Positions 50,694 to 59,336 of a DNA stretch of 64,000 bases are shown piece after piece; position 1 is the first letter of the stretch; each line of letters begins with the position of its first letter. Source of the DNA: Candidatus Saccharimonadota bacterium (GTDB lineage: Bacteria > Patescibacteriota > Saccharimonadia > Saccharimonadales > Saccharimonadaceae); assembly GCA_017513905.1 (NCBI GenBank), contig JAFWMR010000013.1, forward strand, positions 1-64,000. The letters run 5' to 3'. The translations under genes were made by a program, and so were the position numbers. The notes beneath the pieces were generated by a model, which was not told the origin of the DNA, did no database searches, and saw only the letters and a list, made by a program, of their open reading frames with translations.

Positions 50694-53573
50694 TTAGCCT
50701 ATGGTGGCCTTATTCCTAAGTGTATCGTAGATAATGTACTTTGGTTCAATTGCGATGATTTCTACAAATTCATCAGTTTCTCCATCAATATGAACTGTTT
50801 GATCAACTTTTTCGATGCCAAAAGCTAAGCGATCTTCTGGGTGATAATTCGCAAGGTAATTGAGCCCTTCTATGAGATCAAGAGTTGCTATCACCTCGTC
50901 TTTGCTCATGCCGGAATATCGAGCTAGAATTCCCTCATAAGACTGGTCAAGCGGATTTTCCTCGTAATATTGTGTTAGAGCAACCGTAGCTGGATCAACG
51001 TCAATTTTGCGTGTACCGGCCGAAATTATAAACCGTTGATCTTCTATGAAGCGCTGATAGTAACGGCCCTCATTTTGCCAATAGCATTTCATATCTTCAG
51101 TACAGCTGTTGTCGCAAGACGAATCGTAATCGCGAGCAACGCAGTTGTATCCACTAATCCAATCTTTGTCTTTTTGTGCTTCTATCATATCAGTTATAGC
51201 GCTGATTAAAGAGCCTATCAATGGGAGGTGATTCCACCAATTATTATTTCTGTCGTTACTCAATTGTTCAGCAATAGTTGGATCGGCGAAACCCCAGTCC
51301 GCGGTGCGCGGATCGCAGAACTGTATATGTTTACTCAAATTTGATTTGGCTTTTACCTTGTAGGCCGTTACACTCCTTCCATTATAGTCAATCGAGGCTG
51401 GAACCTTGCTCTCTAAGCCACCTTTTTCATATACTATGTCTATTACTTCGCTTGGTTTCAAATAAGAATCGTTGCCCGTGCTTCTCCAATAGTAGTTACT
51501 ATTCGCGGCAATCGAATCGTATTCCCCAAGTTTCTTCAACATAGCTATTGATGTATTTGTAGATGTGTCTGACACGAAATACGGATTACAATAGGCATCA
51601 CCGACAATACCAATCGATTCAAGAGTCGGGCATTCGCCAAACGAGCTGATAAGTTTGGTCTCCGCGATGGCGGAAGCTGATGGAAGAAGATTGTTTATCG
51701 AATCAGTCATGATAGAGCTAATATTCTTAAGCGTCGTGCCTACTCCGGACGTGTTTGCTACGGGAATTAGATTATAGACTATACTGCCAAGGAAAGTGTA
51801 CTGAGACGTAATGTCAAATGGAGAGCGTATGCTGCGTTGGTACTCTGCTTCTTCAGCAAGAACGACTTCTTGCTGACGGTGGAATGCAATGACTCGGTTC
51901 TTGGTTGCTGGCGAACCGCCACCTATTTGATGATTGGATGATAGGTATTTATTGGCACCCGATGCTAGTGCATTTCCGAGATCCTCGCCAAATACCGCTG
52001 TAGCCAAATCTTTTTCCAGCACATCTCCATAATTGTCCCAGAACCAGTCTATTAGACAGCCCATGAAGTAATCGATCGCGATGCTTGTGGCTATACCTAC
52101 GGCTAGTCGGATTGCAAATTCGACAATCTTAGCAATGCCAGCGGTAGCCACACCAACGATTGTCATTATGGTGCTAACAATAGAGACAGCACCTCTGATG
52201 TAGGTGCACGTCGTCATGGCCTCTAAAAAGTTTGTTGTACCATCTAGTGCTTCAGCGAGCATACTAGATATCGGATTGCTGCTTTTGCCAAGATTTGCAA
52301 ACGCGCCTTCTGCTGTAGCTGTTTTGACGCTTTCATCGTTTGGATCTATAGCGCCTCCACCAAACATAGCTCCCAGGCCTGCCGATTCGAAGGCGTTTTT
52401 CCCGGAATCATTGTCCTTAACGAGATTATTTGCGTATTCATGCATAGCCACGCCTTCGCTGTCGTCGCCGGCTTGAACCATTTGTACCGCTTCTGCAAAA
52501 CCGGTGATCAGATTCATTTGCTGTAAATTTGCGACCGATTTAATAATTGTCTGTATTCTGTTAGTTGCTTCTACGTATACACAGTATCCAGTCGCCAATT
52601 TCGAAACGGAATCCACTATCGAAGCGGCTTTAAGTGCGGCTTTACTGAAGCCACCACTCGAACCAGACGTCGTATCAGAGAGGTGTCCAGTACTATCCTG
52701 GAGGCCGTCGCCACTTTCGAGCGATGTATTTCTGCCTTTCATGATATTGCGTGCCGCAAATCTAGTTATTCTGTTCGTTCTTGTAACTCCCCCTAAGAAG
52801 AACCTGCTGCGCTGTAGTCCACGAACCGCTTCATTTAGCGACGTCAGTGTATCATACCAACCAGAGTTTCCGCCGCGCCAAGTCTTTGATGCTGTGGTAT
52901 AAGGATTCTTAAATTTGCTGTCTTCCATAGCCGCCTCAATTGTTACGAGACTCATGGTGGTAAAGGTTTTATTTTGATATTTTGTTCTGTAGCCTGATTG
53001 TATATCGCTTATGCTGGGACTTGATGGAACATCACCATGGACAACGTTCCAACTACCATTATTGTCGATTTCGTAAGCTAAGACTGTGCCACTACCGCTG
53101 CTGCCTCCGTAATCAAGTGGTAAAATTGCGTTTTGTTCAAGACTAGTTTTCTGATAATCTGTTAGTCCGAATGTATCTTGTGGGCTGGAGAGCTGATAGT
53201 TGAGAATATTATCTGCACGAAGAACCGAAGAAATACCATTAGTGTTGAATTCCTCAATAATCCTGTTAACGACGGCGAATGGCATAATGCTTTGAGCTAG
53301 GAGAATTAATCCTCCGAGCAGAGCTAACAATGTTACGATTGCGATAAGCGGGCCTTTTTTCTTTAGGCTGTCAATCTTTCCCTTCGCACTGTTTTTACCG
53401 TTTTTGGATTTACCTGTGACAGAATTGCGAAAATAGTTTTCTCCTCCAAAACCTTCTCCGACATCGCTATCCTCTGCAGAGCGAGCTTCGTTGACTGCTC
53501 CATCTTGTTTCTTGGAGTCTCTTTTCTTATCGGAAGCTGATCTTTCTGCTTTTTGCAATGCTTGTTCTGGCAT
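50694..53573 (-). CDS. Large membrane/surface protein, tandem paralogue 2 (959 aa)
   Basis: The cytoplasmic N-terminus is charged and disordered. A membrane helix lies at about 75-97 (PLIAIVTLLALLGGLILLA). A second hydrophobic region is at 459-507. Conserved with the neighbour are MPFAVVNRIIEEFN, KTWRGGNSGWYD (230-241), LPSASAIAETKLISSFGECP and ARYSGMSKDEVIA. The C-terminal third contains extra Cys (CDNSC, DMKC). The ATG follows TGCTATAAT by 6 nt; this promoter lies inside the upstream ORF. I know no function; a channel-like or secretion-apparatus component anchored in the membrane is possible. Confidence 0.85.
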   Translation of the reverse strand: MPEQALQKAERSASDKKRDSKKQDGAVNEARSAEDSDVGEGFGGENYFRNSVTGKSKNGKNSAKGKIDSLKKKGPLIAIVTLLALLGGLILLAQSIMPFAVVNRIIEEFNTNGISSVLRADNILNYQLSSPQDTFGLTDYQKTSLEQNAILPLDYGGSSGSGTVLAYEIDNNGSWNVVHGDVPSSPSISDIQSGYRTKYQNKTFTTMSLVTIEAAMEDSKFKNPYTTASKTWRGGNSGWYDTLTSLNEAVRGLQRSRFFLGGVTRTNRITRFAARNIMKGRNTSLESGDGLQDSTGHLSDTTSGSSGGFSKAALKAASIVDSVSKLATGYCVYVEATNRIQTIIKSVANLQQMNLITGFAEAVQMVQAGDDSEGVAMHEYANNLVKDNDSGKNAFESAGLGAMFGGGAIDPNDESVKTATAEGAFANLGKSSNPISSMLAEALDGTTNFLEAMTTCTYIRGAVSIVSTIMTIVGVATAGIAKIVEFAIRLAVGIATSIAIDYFMGCLIDWFWDNYGDVLEKDLATAVFGEDLGNALASGANKYLSSNHQIGGGSPATKNRVIAFHRQQEVVLAEEAEYQRSIRSPFDITSQYTFLGSIVYNLIPVANTSGVGTTLKNISSIMTDSINNLLPSASAIAETKLISSFGECPTLESIGIVGDAYCNPYFVSDTSTNTSIAMLKKLGEYDSIAANSNYYWRSTGNDSYLKPSEVIDIVYEKGGLESKVPASIDYNGRSVTAYKVKAKSNLSKHIQFCDPRTADWGFADPTIAEQLSNDRNNNWWNHLPLIGSLISAITDMIEAQKDKDWISGYNCVARDYDSSCDNSCTEDMKCYWQNEGRYYQRFIEDQRFIISAGTRKIDVDPATVALTQYYEENPLDQSYEGILARYSGMSKDEVIATLDLIEGLNYLANYHPEDRLAFGIEKVDQTVHIDGETDEFVEIIAIEPKYIIYDTLRNKATIG
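53363..53573 (-). other. 211-nt out-of-frame overlap of the two paralogue genes
   Basis: After FSKNDPAYAIIDS the upstream ORF runs on in another frame through the start of the 959-aa gene and ends at 53363. The tail (Cys/Lys/Arg-rich) has no match in the paralogue. One base change of frame near 53585 would end the upstream gene at a TGA just before the downstream ATG. Confidence 0.6.
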
Positions 53574-56128
53574 GAGTCAATTATAGCATAAGCTGGATCA
53601 TTTTTGGAGAATAATTTTCGTGTACTTGGTTCGTAATTTGCGATGTAGGTCAGTACGTCAATAGTATCTTCTACGGCAATTACTTGCTCTTTCGTCATGC
53701 CTGAATATCGAGCAATTATACCCTCGCGTGTGTTGTCGAGCGGATTCTCTTCATAATAATCTTCGAGCATGGCTGTGACTGATGATTTTTGTGTAACGCC
53801 AGCAACTTCAAGCAGGCGCTGGTCTGAAATATAGCGCTGATAGTACTTTACTTCGTCCCAAAGTGGATTATTAGCCGAATTTACACCCGCGGCCCCAGAA
53901 ATCCATGGCATGTTTTCGGCCTCGCCGATTGCGGAGATGATTTGAGCAACATCGCCAACAAGTGGGAGGTTCGCTATGATCGTTGATGGCTGCTGAACTA
54001 AAATATTAGCTGCCGTAGCATCTGCAATACCTAGCGTAGCAATGCGCTGATCAAGAATCGCTGCTGTTTTACCGAGGTTCGAACTAGGATTGATGATCTT
54101 TTGTCCGTTTGAGTCTTCGCCCTTAAAAGCATTCGGGTCTATCTCTTGAATCTTAGCTTCAATTTCGGCAGGCGTTAGTTCGAGCGTCGAAAGGTCATCA
54201 ACGTAATATGGGTTTCCGGTCGGGTCACAAACAGCGCCGACGCTATTCATAATTGGACATTCGCCGAAACTTGTGACTAGATTGGTTTCTGCAATAGCTG
54301 ACGCGCTCGGAAGAAGGCTCATTACGGAGCTGGTAAATATATCGCCAAGGTTCTTAAATGCAGTACCGAGCCCAGAACTAGTAGCGAGTGGCATAAGGCT
54401 GTAGGCGATGCTACCAAAGAATGTATTTCTAGATGTAAGATCAAATGGACTTCTGTTTTTGCGATCTAGCTCTGCTTCTTCAGCAAGAACAACAGCTTTC
54501 GCGCGATTATAGCTGAGGACTGCGTCTTTTGATCCAGCTGACCCGCCGCCAGTTTGGTAGTTGCCTCCTAGGTATTTTCCAGCACCGCTATACATAGCGT
54601 TAAAGTAATCCTCGCCAACCCATTCAGTAGCAACGTTTTTCGCGACATTCTTGAACACTTGGCTGACGATTTTTGGGATAATAAAGCTGGTTATTGCTCC
54701 TATTGTTGCGCCAAGCGCAATACGCCCAACGAGCTTAGCTACTATATGAATTGCCTTAACGGCTTGACCAAGAACTGGAATGAAATTTAAAACGGTGGTT
54801 GCGAAGTTTACAGCAGCTACGCCCATCTTAACATAAGAACACGCCTCGAAGGCTTGGGCCGTAAAGTTTATATTGCCAGTTAGCGTGCCCAGACTCGACA
54901 TGAGATTCTCAAAACTAACGGTCTTAATGCTTTCGTCATTAGTGTCTACAGTGGTACCAGAAAAAAGCGCTTGAGATGTTGCTGCTTGCATAGGTGTTTT
55001 TCCGGTCTCTGGGTCTGGCGTGGTAAGGATCTTGTTGTATTTGTTCATAGGTGTACCGTCGTTCTGTCCGATCTGAGTACGCTGAACGGCTTCAAGATAT
55101 CCAGTTGCTAGATTTAGATACTGGATCGATTGTTGCGCTGACATATATGTTTGGATGGCCGTCATTATTTCCACACCAGCACATCCAACCGTAGCTGCGA
55201 GTTTTGCAACACTGGTTATTTTAGAATTCAGTGCGTTACGGACACCTTCCATTGTGGTTTGGCCAGACAGAGACGTAGAATCTATAGTGCCAGAATTTGT
55301 CGTAGTGACATCGTTGCCGTCGGAATCTCTATCTACGTAAGAACCGTAATCCGAAATACCGCCATCGCCTGAGGTGCTATTGCCAGCCGCCATTCTGCGC
55401 CATGCTTCGTCTGCTCCAGAAAGTGCGGCCGTAGTCCATGAGTTGAAGCGCGTTCTTCTTATGGCAAGACGGGCTTCGGTTAGATCCTCCATTGAATCAT
55501 ACCATCCGGAGTTACCTCCTCGCCATGTCTTAGATGCTGCTGCGTATTTATCTTTAAAATTCGATGCTTTAAGTGCATCTTCAACTGATATCGGTGCAGA
55601 TGACAAAGAAAAATCAGGATCATTAAATGCGCTAATAATTTTGGTATTAAGTCCACTAGAATCCACGACAGATTTTGGAACAACCGCACGCCAGTTTCCG
55701 GGTGACTCCTCATAAACTAGGGCAGTGATTGCAGTGCCTTCGGCCGTGATGTCTACCGGATATATATTCGTTTCTTTGAGCGCCGAACGTTGATTCTCTG
55801 ATAGACCGAAGTAAGAGCCCGTGCTCGATAGTTGAATGTCGAGAATGCTGTCAGAGCGAAAAACTGATGAAATGCCAGCACCGTTAAATTCTTCTATGAA
55901 GCGATTAACTAGCGCAAATGGCATGAATGATTGCGAGACAAAAATCATCGTTATCCCAGCGATCAGAACTCCGATAATCACAAGAAGCGGGGCATGTTTT
56001 TTGCTAAAAGACCAGAAGTGTTTTTTGCCGTTTCCTGTACTATTATCGTAACGCACAGAATCAGCGCGTCCAGAAACATTCGAGACGAACGTCTCACGAG
56101 AACGTGCTTCGGTAATATCATCTGACAT
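53363..56128 (-). CDS. Large membrane/surface protein, tandem paralogue 1 (921 aa as read)
   Basis: Same design as the 959-aa neighbour: a cytoplasmic start, a membrane helix at about 46-70 (LLVIIGVLIAGITMIFVSQS), MPFALVNRFIEEFNGAGISSVF, KTWRGGNSGWYDS, a central hydrophobic region (MGVAAVNFATTVLNFIPVLG), SAIAETNLVTSFGECP and ENPLDNTREGIIARYSGMTK. The last ~70 residues as read come from the out-of-frame overlap and may not be the native end. TGTTATAAT ends 8 nt before the ATG. It follows the cutinase-vWA gene by 63 nt. Confidence 0.82.
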   Translation of the reverse strand: MSDDITEARSRETFVSNVSGRADSVRYDNSTGNGKKHFWSFSKKHAPLLVIIGVLIAGITMIFVSQSFMPFALVNRFIEEFNGAGISSVFRSDSILDIQLSSTGSYFGLSENQRSALKETNIYPVDITAEGTAITALVYEESPGNWRAVVPKSVVDSSGLNTKIISAFNDPDFSLSSAPISVEDALKASNFKDKYAAASKTWRGGNSGWYDSMEDLTEARLAIRRTRFNSWTTAALSGADEAWRRMAAGNSTSGDGGISDYGSYVDRDSDGNDVTTTNSGTIDSTSLSGQTTMEGVRNALNSKITSVAKLAATVGCAGVEIMTAIQTYMSAQQSIQYLNLATGYLEAVQRTQIGQNDGTPMNKYNKILTTPDPETGKTPMQAATSQALFSGTTVDTNDESIKTVSFENLMSSLGTLTGNINFTAQAFEACSYVKMGVAAVNFATTVLNFIPVLGQAVKAIHIVAKLVGRIALGATIGAITSFIIPKIVSQVFKNVAKNVATEWVGEDYFNAMYSGAGKYLGGNYQTGGGSAGSKDAVLSYNRAKAVVLAEEAELDRKNRSPFDLTSRNTFFGSIAYSLMPLATSSGLGTAFKNLGDIFTSSVMSLLPSASAIAETNLVTSFGECPIMNSVGAVCDPTGNPYYVDDLSTLELTPAEIEAKIQEIDPNAFKGEDSNGQKIINPSSNLGKTAAILDQRIATLGIADATAANILVQQPSTIIANLPLVGDVAQIISAIGEAENMPWISGAAGVNSANNPLWDEVKYYQRYISDQRLLEVAGVTQKSSVTAMLEDYYEENPLDNTREGIIARYSGMTKEQVIAVEDTIDVLTYIANYEPSTRKLFSKNDPAYAIIDSCQNKHCKKQKDQLPIRKETPRNKMEQSTKLALQRIAMSEKVLEEKTIFAILSQVNPKTVKTVRRERLTA
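53580..53585 (-). promoter_or_regulatory. -10 box of the 959-aa gene (leaderless type)
   Basis: TGCTATAAT, six bases, then the ATG at 53573. It lies within the upstream paralogue ORF. Confidence 0.65.
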
Positions 56129-56136
56129 ATAGTTAT

Positions 56137-56142
56137 ATTATA
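56137..56142 (-). promoter_or_regulatory. -10 box of the 921-aa gene (leaderless type)
   Basis: TGTTATAAT, eight bases, then the ATG at 56128. Confidence 0.6.
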
Positions 56143-56191
56143 ACACAAATGCCATGTTGTTACTGAGTTCCAGTGTTGTTGTCATGTATAG

Positions 56192-58006
56192 CTATTCGTG
56201 AAATGATCCTGTGTTCGGTGCTTTGGGGAACATAGAGAACACATTATTTTCTGCGCCACTAGCATTTGAAGTTAAGTTATTGTTCGTTATACAGCCCGCT
56301 TCGCCTCTGTATCCATTTGATGACACTGGTGATACGCATATTTTTATTTCGCTTAGTAAGTCTAAATCTGTTATTTCTACAGCACGCTCCGTTGTGCACC
56401 CTAACGGCATATCGTTAATAGTAAGAATACTAATACTCGCATCTGTGTCAAATGCAATTTTTATGGAAGATTCCGAGACTATTTCGAGCGTAAGATTATT
56501 AATGCTGGAAATAGTCGGCTCGGCAAGATCTGTAGATGTGTATATTTCACCCGGATCACGTGAAAGAATTTCTGTTTCGATATCCTCGAGGGCAGAATCG
56601 ATATTTGAGACGTATACTCCCCCGTCGGTGAGTGTCGCAAGTTCTTCATATGAGTCAACATACCCTTTATTAGTTAAAATATAGATATTGACCGGGTCAA
56701 TGCTTTTGCTAAGCGCTACAACTTCATCAAGTGTAATTCCATCTCTATCTGGATTATGATAATCTGCGTCGGTTAAAACGACAAGAGATTTGTTCGCGCC
56801 TATATCCCAATTAAGTCTACGCATAAGTTTGTAAGAAGCGGACAGAAGAGATTCTGGTGTATCGCCACCACCGGACACAGTTAAGTCAGAAATATTCGAT
56901 TCGATATTTTCTGCGTTGCAGGTTTCAAAATTACACAGTTCAATTGTATCCATTTCCTCTAGATCACCATATGCATAAAGTGCGACTTTTCCGCCCTTAT
57001 CCATGGTACGTCTTGCAACTGCTATAGCCTCAGATTTAAAGTGTGATAGAAGTGGGCCCATTGATCCGGTAACATCAAACAAGATTGCAACATTTTGAGC
57101 TGGCCGAACATATGTAGATGGTTCAACCATGTTGTAAACGTCCTGAATAGCACGCTTATATGTACCCTGTTCTGCATATGTCGCATGGCCATAGACAATA
57201 TTATCTAAATCAATTGCGGAACTACATATAACGTCATGAAATTGACAATAAGCTTTGAGCTTACCGCTATGCGATGCTGTTCTTTGATATGGAACGTATC
57301 CTCCCAATATACCTTCGTGTGCATAGCAATCTGGAACGTAAGCACGGTAATCGGAATATCCTTCGCCATGGCAAGCTTGTGTGCTCATTGTTAATAAGTT
57401 TAGTTTTCCTTCTGGAAGATAAAGCTTTGGGTCGCCAAATGTAAGCGCCGCGAAGAAGTCGGTTGGGCCGCTTTGTTGAAGTGCTCGAGATATTACTTGT
57501 GCACCTTGCGAATAACCAGCATAAACTATTTTAGTGTTTGGGCATGCAGCCTGCAAAGCAAATGTATAATATAACGCTTCGATGGCTCCGTTTTCAACAG
57601 AATCTCCGTATTCGTTGAACTCTCCTCCGGAGACTAGGGCGCCTATTGACGTCACAAATCGATCTACTGTTGAAATACCAATTCCTGGTGCTGGGTATGA
57701 AAACCCATTCCATCCATCTGGGCGAGAACCCAATTCATAAAAACTATACGAGTATGCGGAATTTCCGAATACTTCGTCAACTGCCTGCTTGAATGGAGCG
57801 AAATCCCTCTCCGATCCAACTTCTGCTCCTGAGCCGCGCGCGAAAATAAACTTAAAATCGGTGCACGAAAGATATTCTGAGCCTCCATAGTAGTCACTAT
57901 AGCTCGCCACTCGGTACGAAGCGGATAAGCTGAGTGCAGCCACTAGTAGTGCGCAAATTAGGTATTTGGGTCTTATTCTTTGTGAAAAATTTCGATGCAA
58001 CTTCAT
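56192..58006 (-). CDS. Secreted cutinase fused to a von Willebrand A domain
   Basis: 604 residues. Signal peptide about 1-30. A cutinase domain (about 46-290) starts CTDFKFIFARGSGAEVGSERDF and has GYSQG (164-168, nucleophile S166), CQFHDVIC with catalytic D258, and YGHATY with H274; C48 and C155 fit the first family disulfide. A vWA domain (about 303-470) has the metal site FDVTGSMG (D311, S315), GGGDTPES and VVLTDADYH. The end is FPKAPNTG then SFHE and stop: the sorting-type motif is present, but the membrane segment that should follow is missing. Cutinases hydrolyse ester lipids; related enzymes in mycolic-acid bacteria act on envelope lipids. Confidence 0.9.
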   Translation of the reverse strand: MKLHRNFSQRIRPKYLICALLVAALSLSASYRVASYSDYYGGSEYLSCTDFKFIFARGSGAEVGSERDFAPFKQAVDEVFGNSAYSYSFYELGSRPDGWNGFSYPAPGIGISTVDRFVTSIGALVSGGEFNEYGDSVENGAIEALYYTFALQAACPNTKIVYAGYSQGAQVISRALQQSGPTDFFAALTFGDPKLYLPEGKLNLLTMSTQACHGEGYSDYRAYVPDCYAHEGILGGYVPYQRTASHSGKLKAYCQFHDVICSSAIDLDNIVYGHATYAEQGTYKRAIQDVYNMVEPSTYVRPAQNVAILFDVTGSMGPLLSHFKSEAIAVARRTMDKGGKVALYAYGDLEEMDTIELCNFETCNAENIESNISDLTVSGGGDTPESLLSASYKLMRRLNWDIGANKSLVVLTDADYHNPDRDGITLDEVVALSKSIDPVNIYILTNKGYVDSYEELATLTDGGVYVSNIDSALEDIETEILSRDPGEIYTSTDLAEPTISSINNLTLEIVSESSIKIAFDTDASISILTINDMPLGCTTERAVEITDLDLLSEIKICVSPVSSNGYRGEAGCITNNNLTSNASGAENNVFSMFPKAPNTGSFHE

Positions 58007-58076
58007 GCCTTTCTTTAAAATGTATCTAGATTATCTTGATTCTCTAAAAACTGCAAGCTGTAGCGTCATTGTGTGT

Positions 58077-58082
58077 TATAAT
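58077..58082 (+). promoter_or_regulatory. -10 box of the dCMP deaminase gene (leaderless type)
   Basis: TGTTATAAT on the plus strand, six bases, then the ATG at 58089. It decides the start. Confidence 0.7.
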
Positions 58083-58088
58083 GCAGAT

Positions 58089-58622
58089 ATGAAATGGGAC
58101 GAATACTTTATGGGTATTGCGGAGGAAGTAGCAAAAAAATCCAAAGACCCTTCAAGCAAAAATGGTTGCGTAATAGTTGATGAAAGGCACCGTCCGGTCT
58201 CTTTTGGTTACAATGGCACCATTCAAGGTGCTGACGAATCAAAAATGACGCTCTCTGAGCGACCGATGAAATATTACTTCTCTATTCATTCAGAGATGAA
58301 TGCAGTTCTTTTTTCTGGTCGAGACTTAACTGGATATACCCTATACAATACTATTGCAACTTGTGAAAACTGTCTGAAGTATTGCCTTCAAGCTGGAATT
58401 AAAAGATTTGTTTATAAAGAGCTCAGAGTGCATTCCCATAAAACAGATAGGGCGCGTTCGATGACAAATATTGACACCGATGAAGCCGTAATTAGACTAC
58501 TAGCTTCGTGCCCTGATGTAGAAACGCTGAATATAACAAACGGTCGAACTTATACCGAAGATATTTTGGCCCAGTATGATCCCGGTACGCCTGAACGCGA
58601 GCGATTATTAAAGTGGCTATGA
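58089..58622 (+). CDS. Deoxycytidylate deaminase-like protein
   Basis: 177 residues from the ATG at 58089; an upstream in-frame start at 57966 would place the promoter inside the gene. Zinc ligands are H67 in HSEMNAV (HxE, with E69 as proton shuttle) and C92/C95 in TCENCLKYC. The N-terminal KWDEYFMGIAEEVAKKSKDPSSKNGCVIV is typical of dCMP/ComEB deaminases. It would supply dUMP, though no thymidylate synthase is in the window. Divergent from the cutinase gene and convergent with ung, ending 1 nt from it. Confidence 0.9.
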   Translation: MKWDEYFMGIAEEVAKKSKDPSSKNGCVIVDERHRPVSFGYNGTIQGADESKMTLSERPMKYYFSIHSEMNAVLFSGRDLTGYTLYNTIATCENCLKYCLQAGIKRFVYKELRVHSHKTDRARSMTNIDTDEAVIRLLASCPDVETLNITNGRTYTEDILAQYDPGTPERERLLKWL

Positions 58623-58623
58623 C

Positions 58624-59334
58624 CTACCAAACTATTTCTTTCATGCCATTTGATTTTAAGAAATAGTTTGTTTTAGAGAATGGTCGGGAGCCAAAAAAGC
58701 CTGCACTCGCAGACAATGGTGAGGGGTGCGCTGATTCGATAATTAAGTGCTTTGACTCGTCTATGAGTGGTTTTTTAGAGCGCGCGTCTCTTCCCCATAA
58801 AATGAATACTAAATGCGGGCGTGTGTCGCTTAAAAATCTAATCGTGTTTTCTGTAAATGTTTCCCAGCCTTTTCCACGGTGAGATCCTGCTAGATGAGAT
58901 TCTACGGTAAGAACATTGTTTAATAATAGTACACCTTGTTTTGCCCAATCCGATAAATCACCCGAACTGTTATGGTGTCTATAAGCCTCAGGATTAAGGT
59001 CAAGGCTTGGGTTCATGGTTTTGAGATCGGTGTAGATTTGCCCCATATCTGAGTCGATTTCTTTATATATATTAATTAGGCTGGGCGGGATTTTTTCAGA
59101 TGCTGGAACAGAAAAGGCTAGCCCCATAGCTGCGCCCGGGGTGTGGTATGGATCTTGGCCAAGAATGACTACTTTAACATCATTCAAATCTACCGAAAAG
59201 GCTCTAAACACCGCTTCTCGTGGGGGAAAAATGGTTTTTTCCGAATATGCTGTTTTGAGAAACGCAGATAGTTCCTGAAAATATGGTTTCTTGAATTCAT
59301 TATCCAGAAACTGTTTCCAGGAACTATGTATCAT
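58624..59334 (-). CDS. ung: Uracil-DNA glycosylase family 1
   Basis: 236 residues. It removes uracil from DNA. The water-activating loop GQDPYH (59-64, D61), PPSLINIYKEI, GVLLLNNVLTVE and HPSPLSA (minor-groove loop) are intact. A stretch after IYKEIDSDMGQIYTDLK (about residues 97-127) looks longer than in common family members. It starts 2 nt after the bactofilin-like gene's stop. Its last codons double as the terminator of the converging gene. Confidence 0.96.
   Translation of the reverse strand: MIHSSWKQFLDNEFKKPYFQELSAFLKTAYSEKTIFPPREAVFRAFSVDLNDVKVVILGQDPYHTPGAAMGLAFSVPASEKIPPSLINIYKEIDSDMGQIYTDLKTMNPSLDLNPEAYRHHNSSGDLSDWAKQGVLLLNNVLTVESHLAGSHRGKGWETFTENTIRFLSDTRPHLVFILWGRDARSKKPLIDESKHLIIESAHPSPLSASAGFFGSRPFSKTNYFLKSNGMKEIVW
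58628..58670 (+). terminator. Terminator of the dCMP deaminase gene, inside the ung 3' end
   Basis: Perfect 13-bp inverted repeat CAAACTATTTCTT / AAGAAATAGTTTG with a 17-nt loop, followed by TTTTAG on the plus strand. It lies entirely within the coding end of ung. Confidence 0.65.
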
Positions 59335-59336
59335 AA

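Noticed and set aside
57966-58088. Longer N-terminus for the dCMP deaminase
   Set aside because: The added 41 residues have no family match and contain the gene's own promoter.
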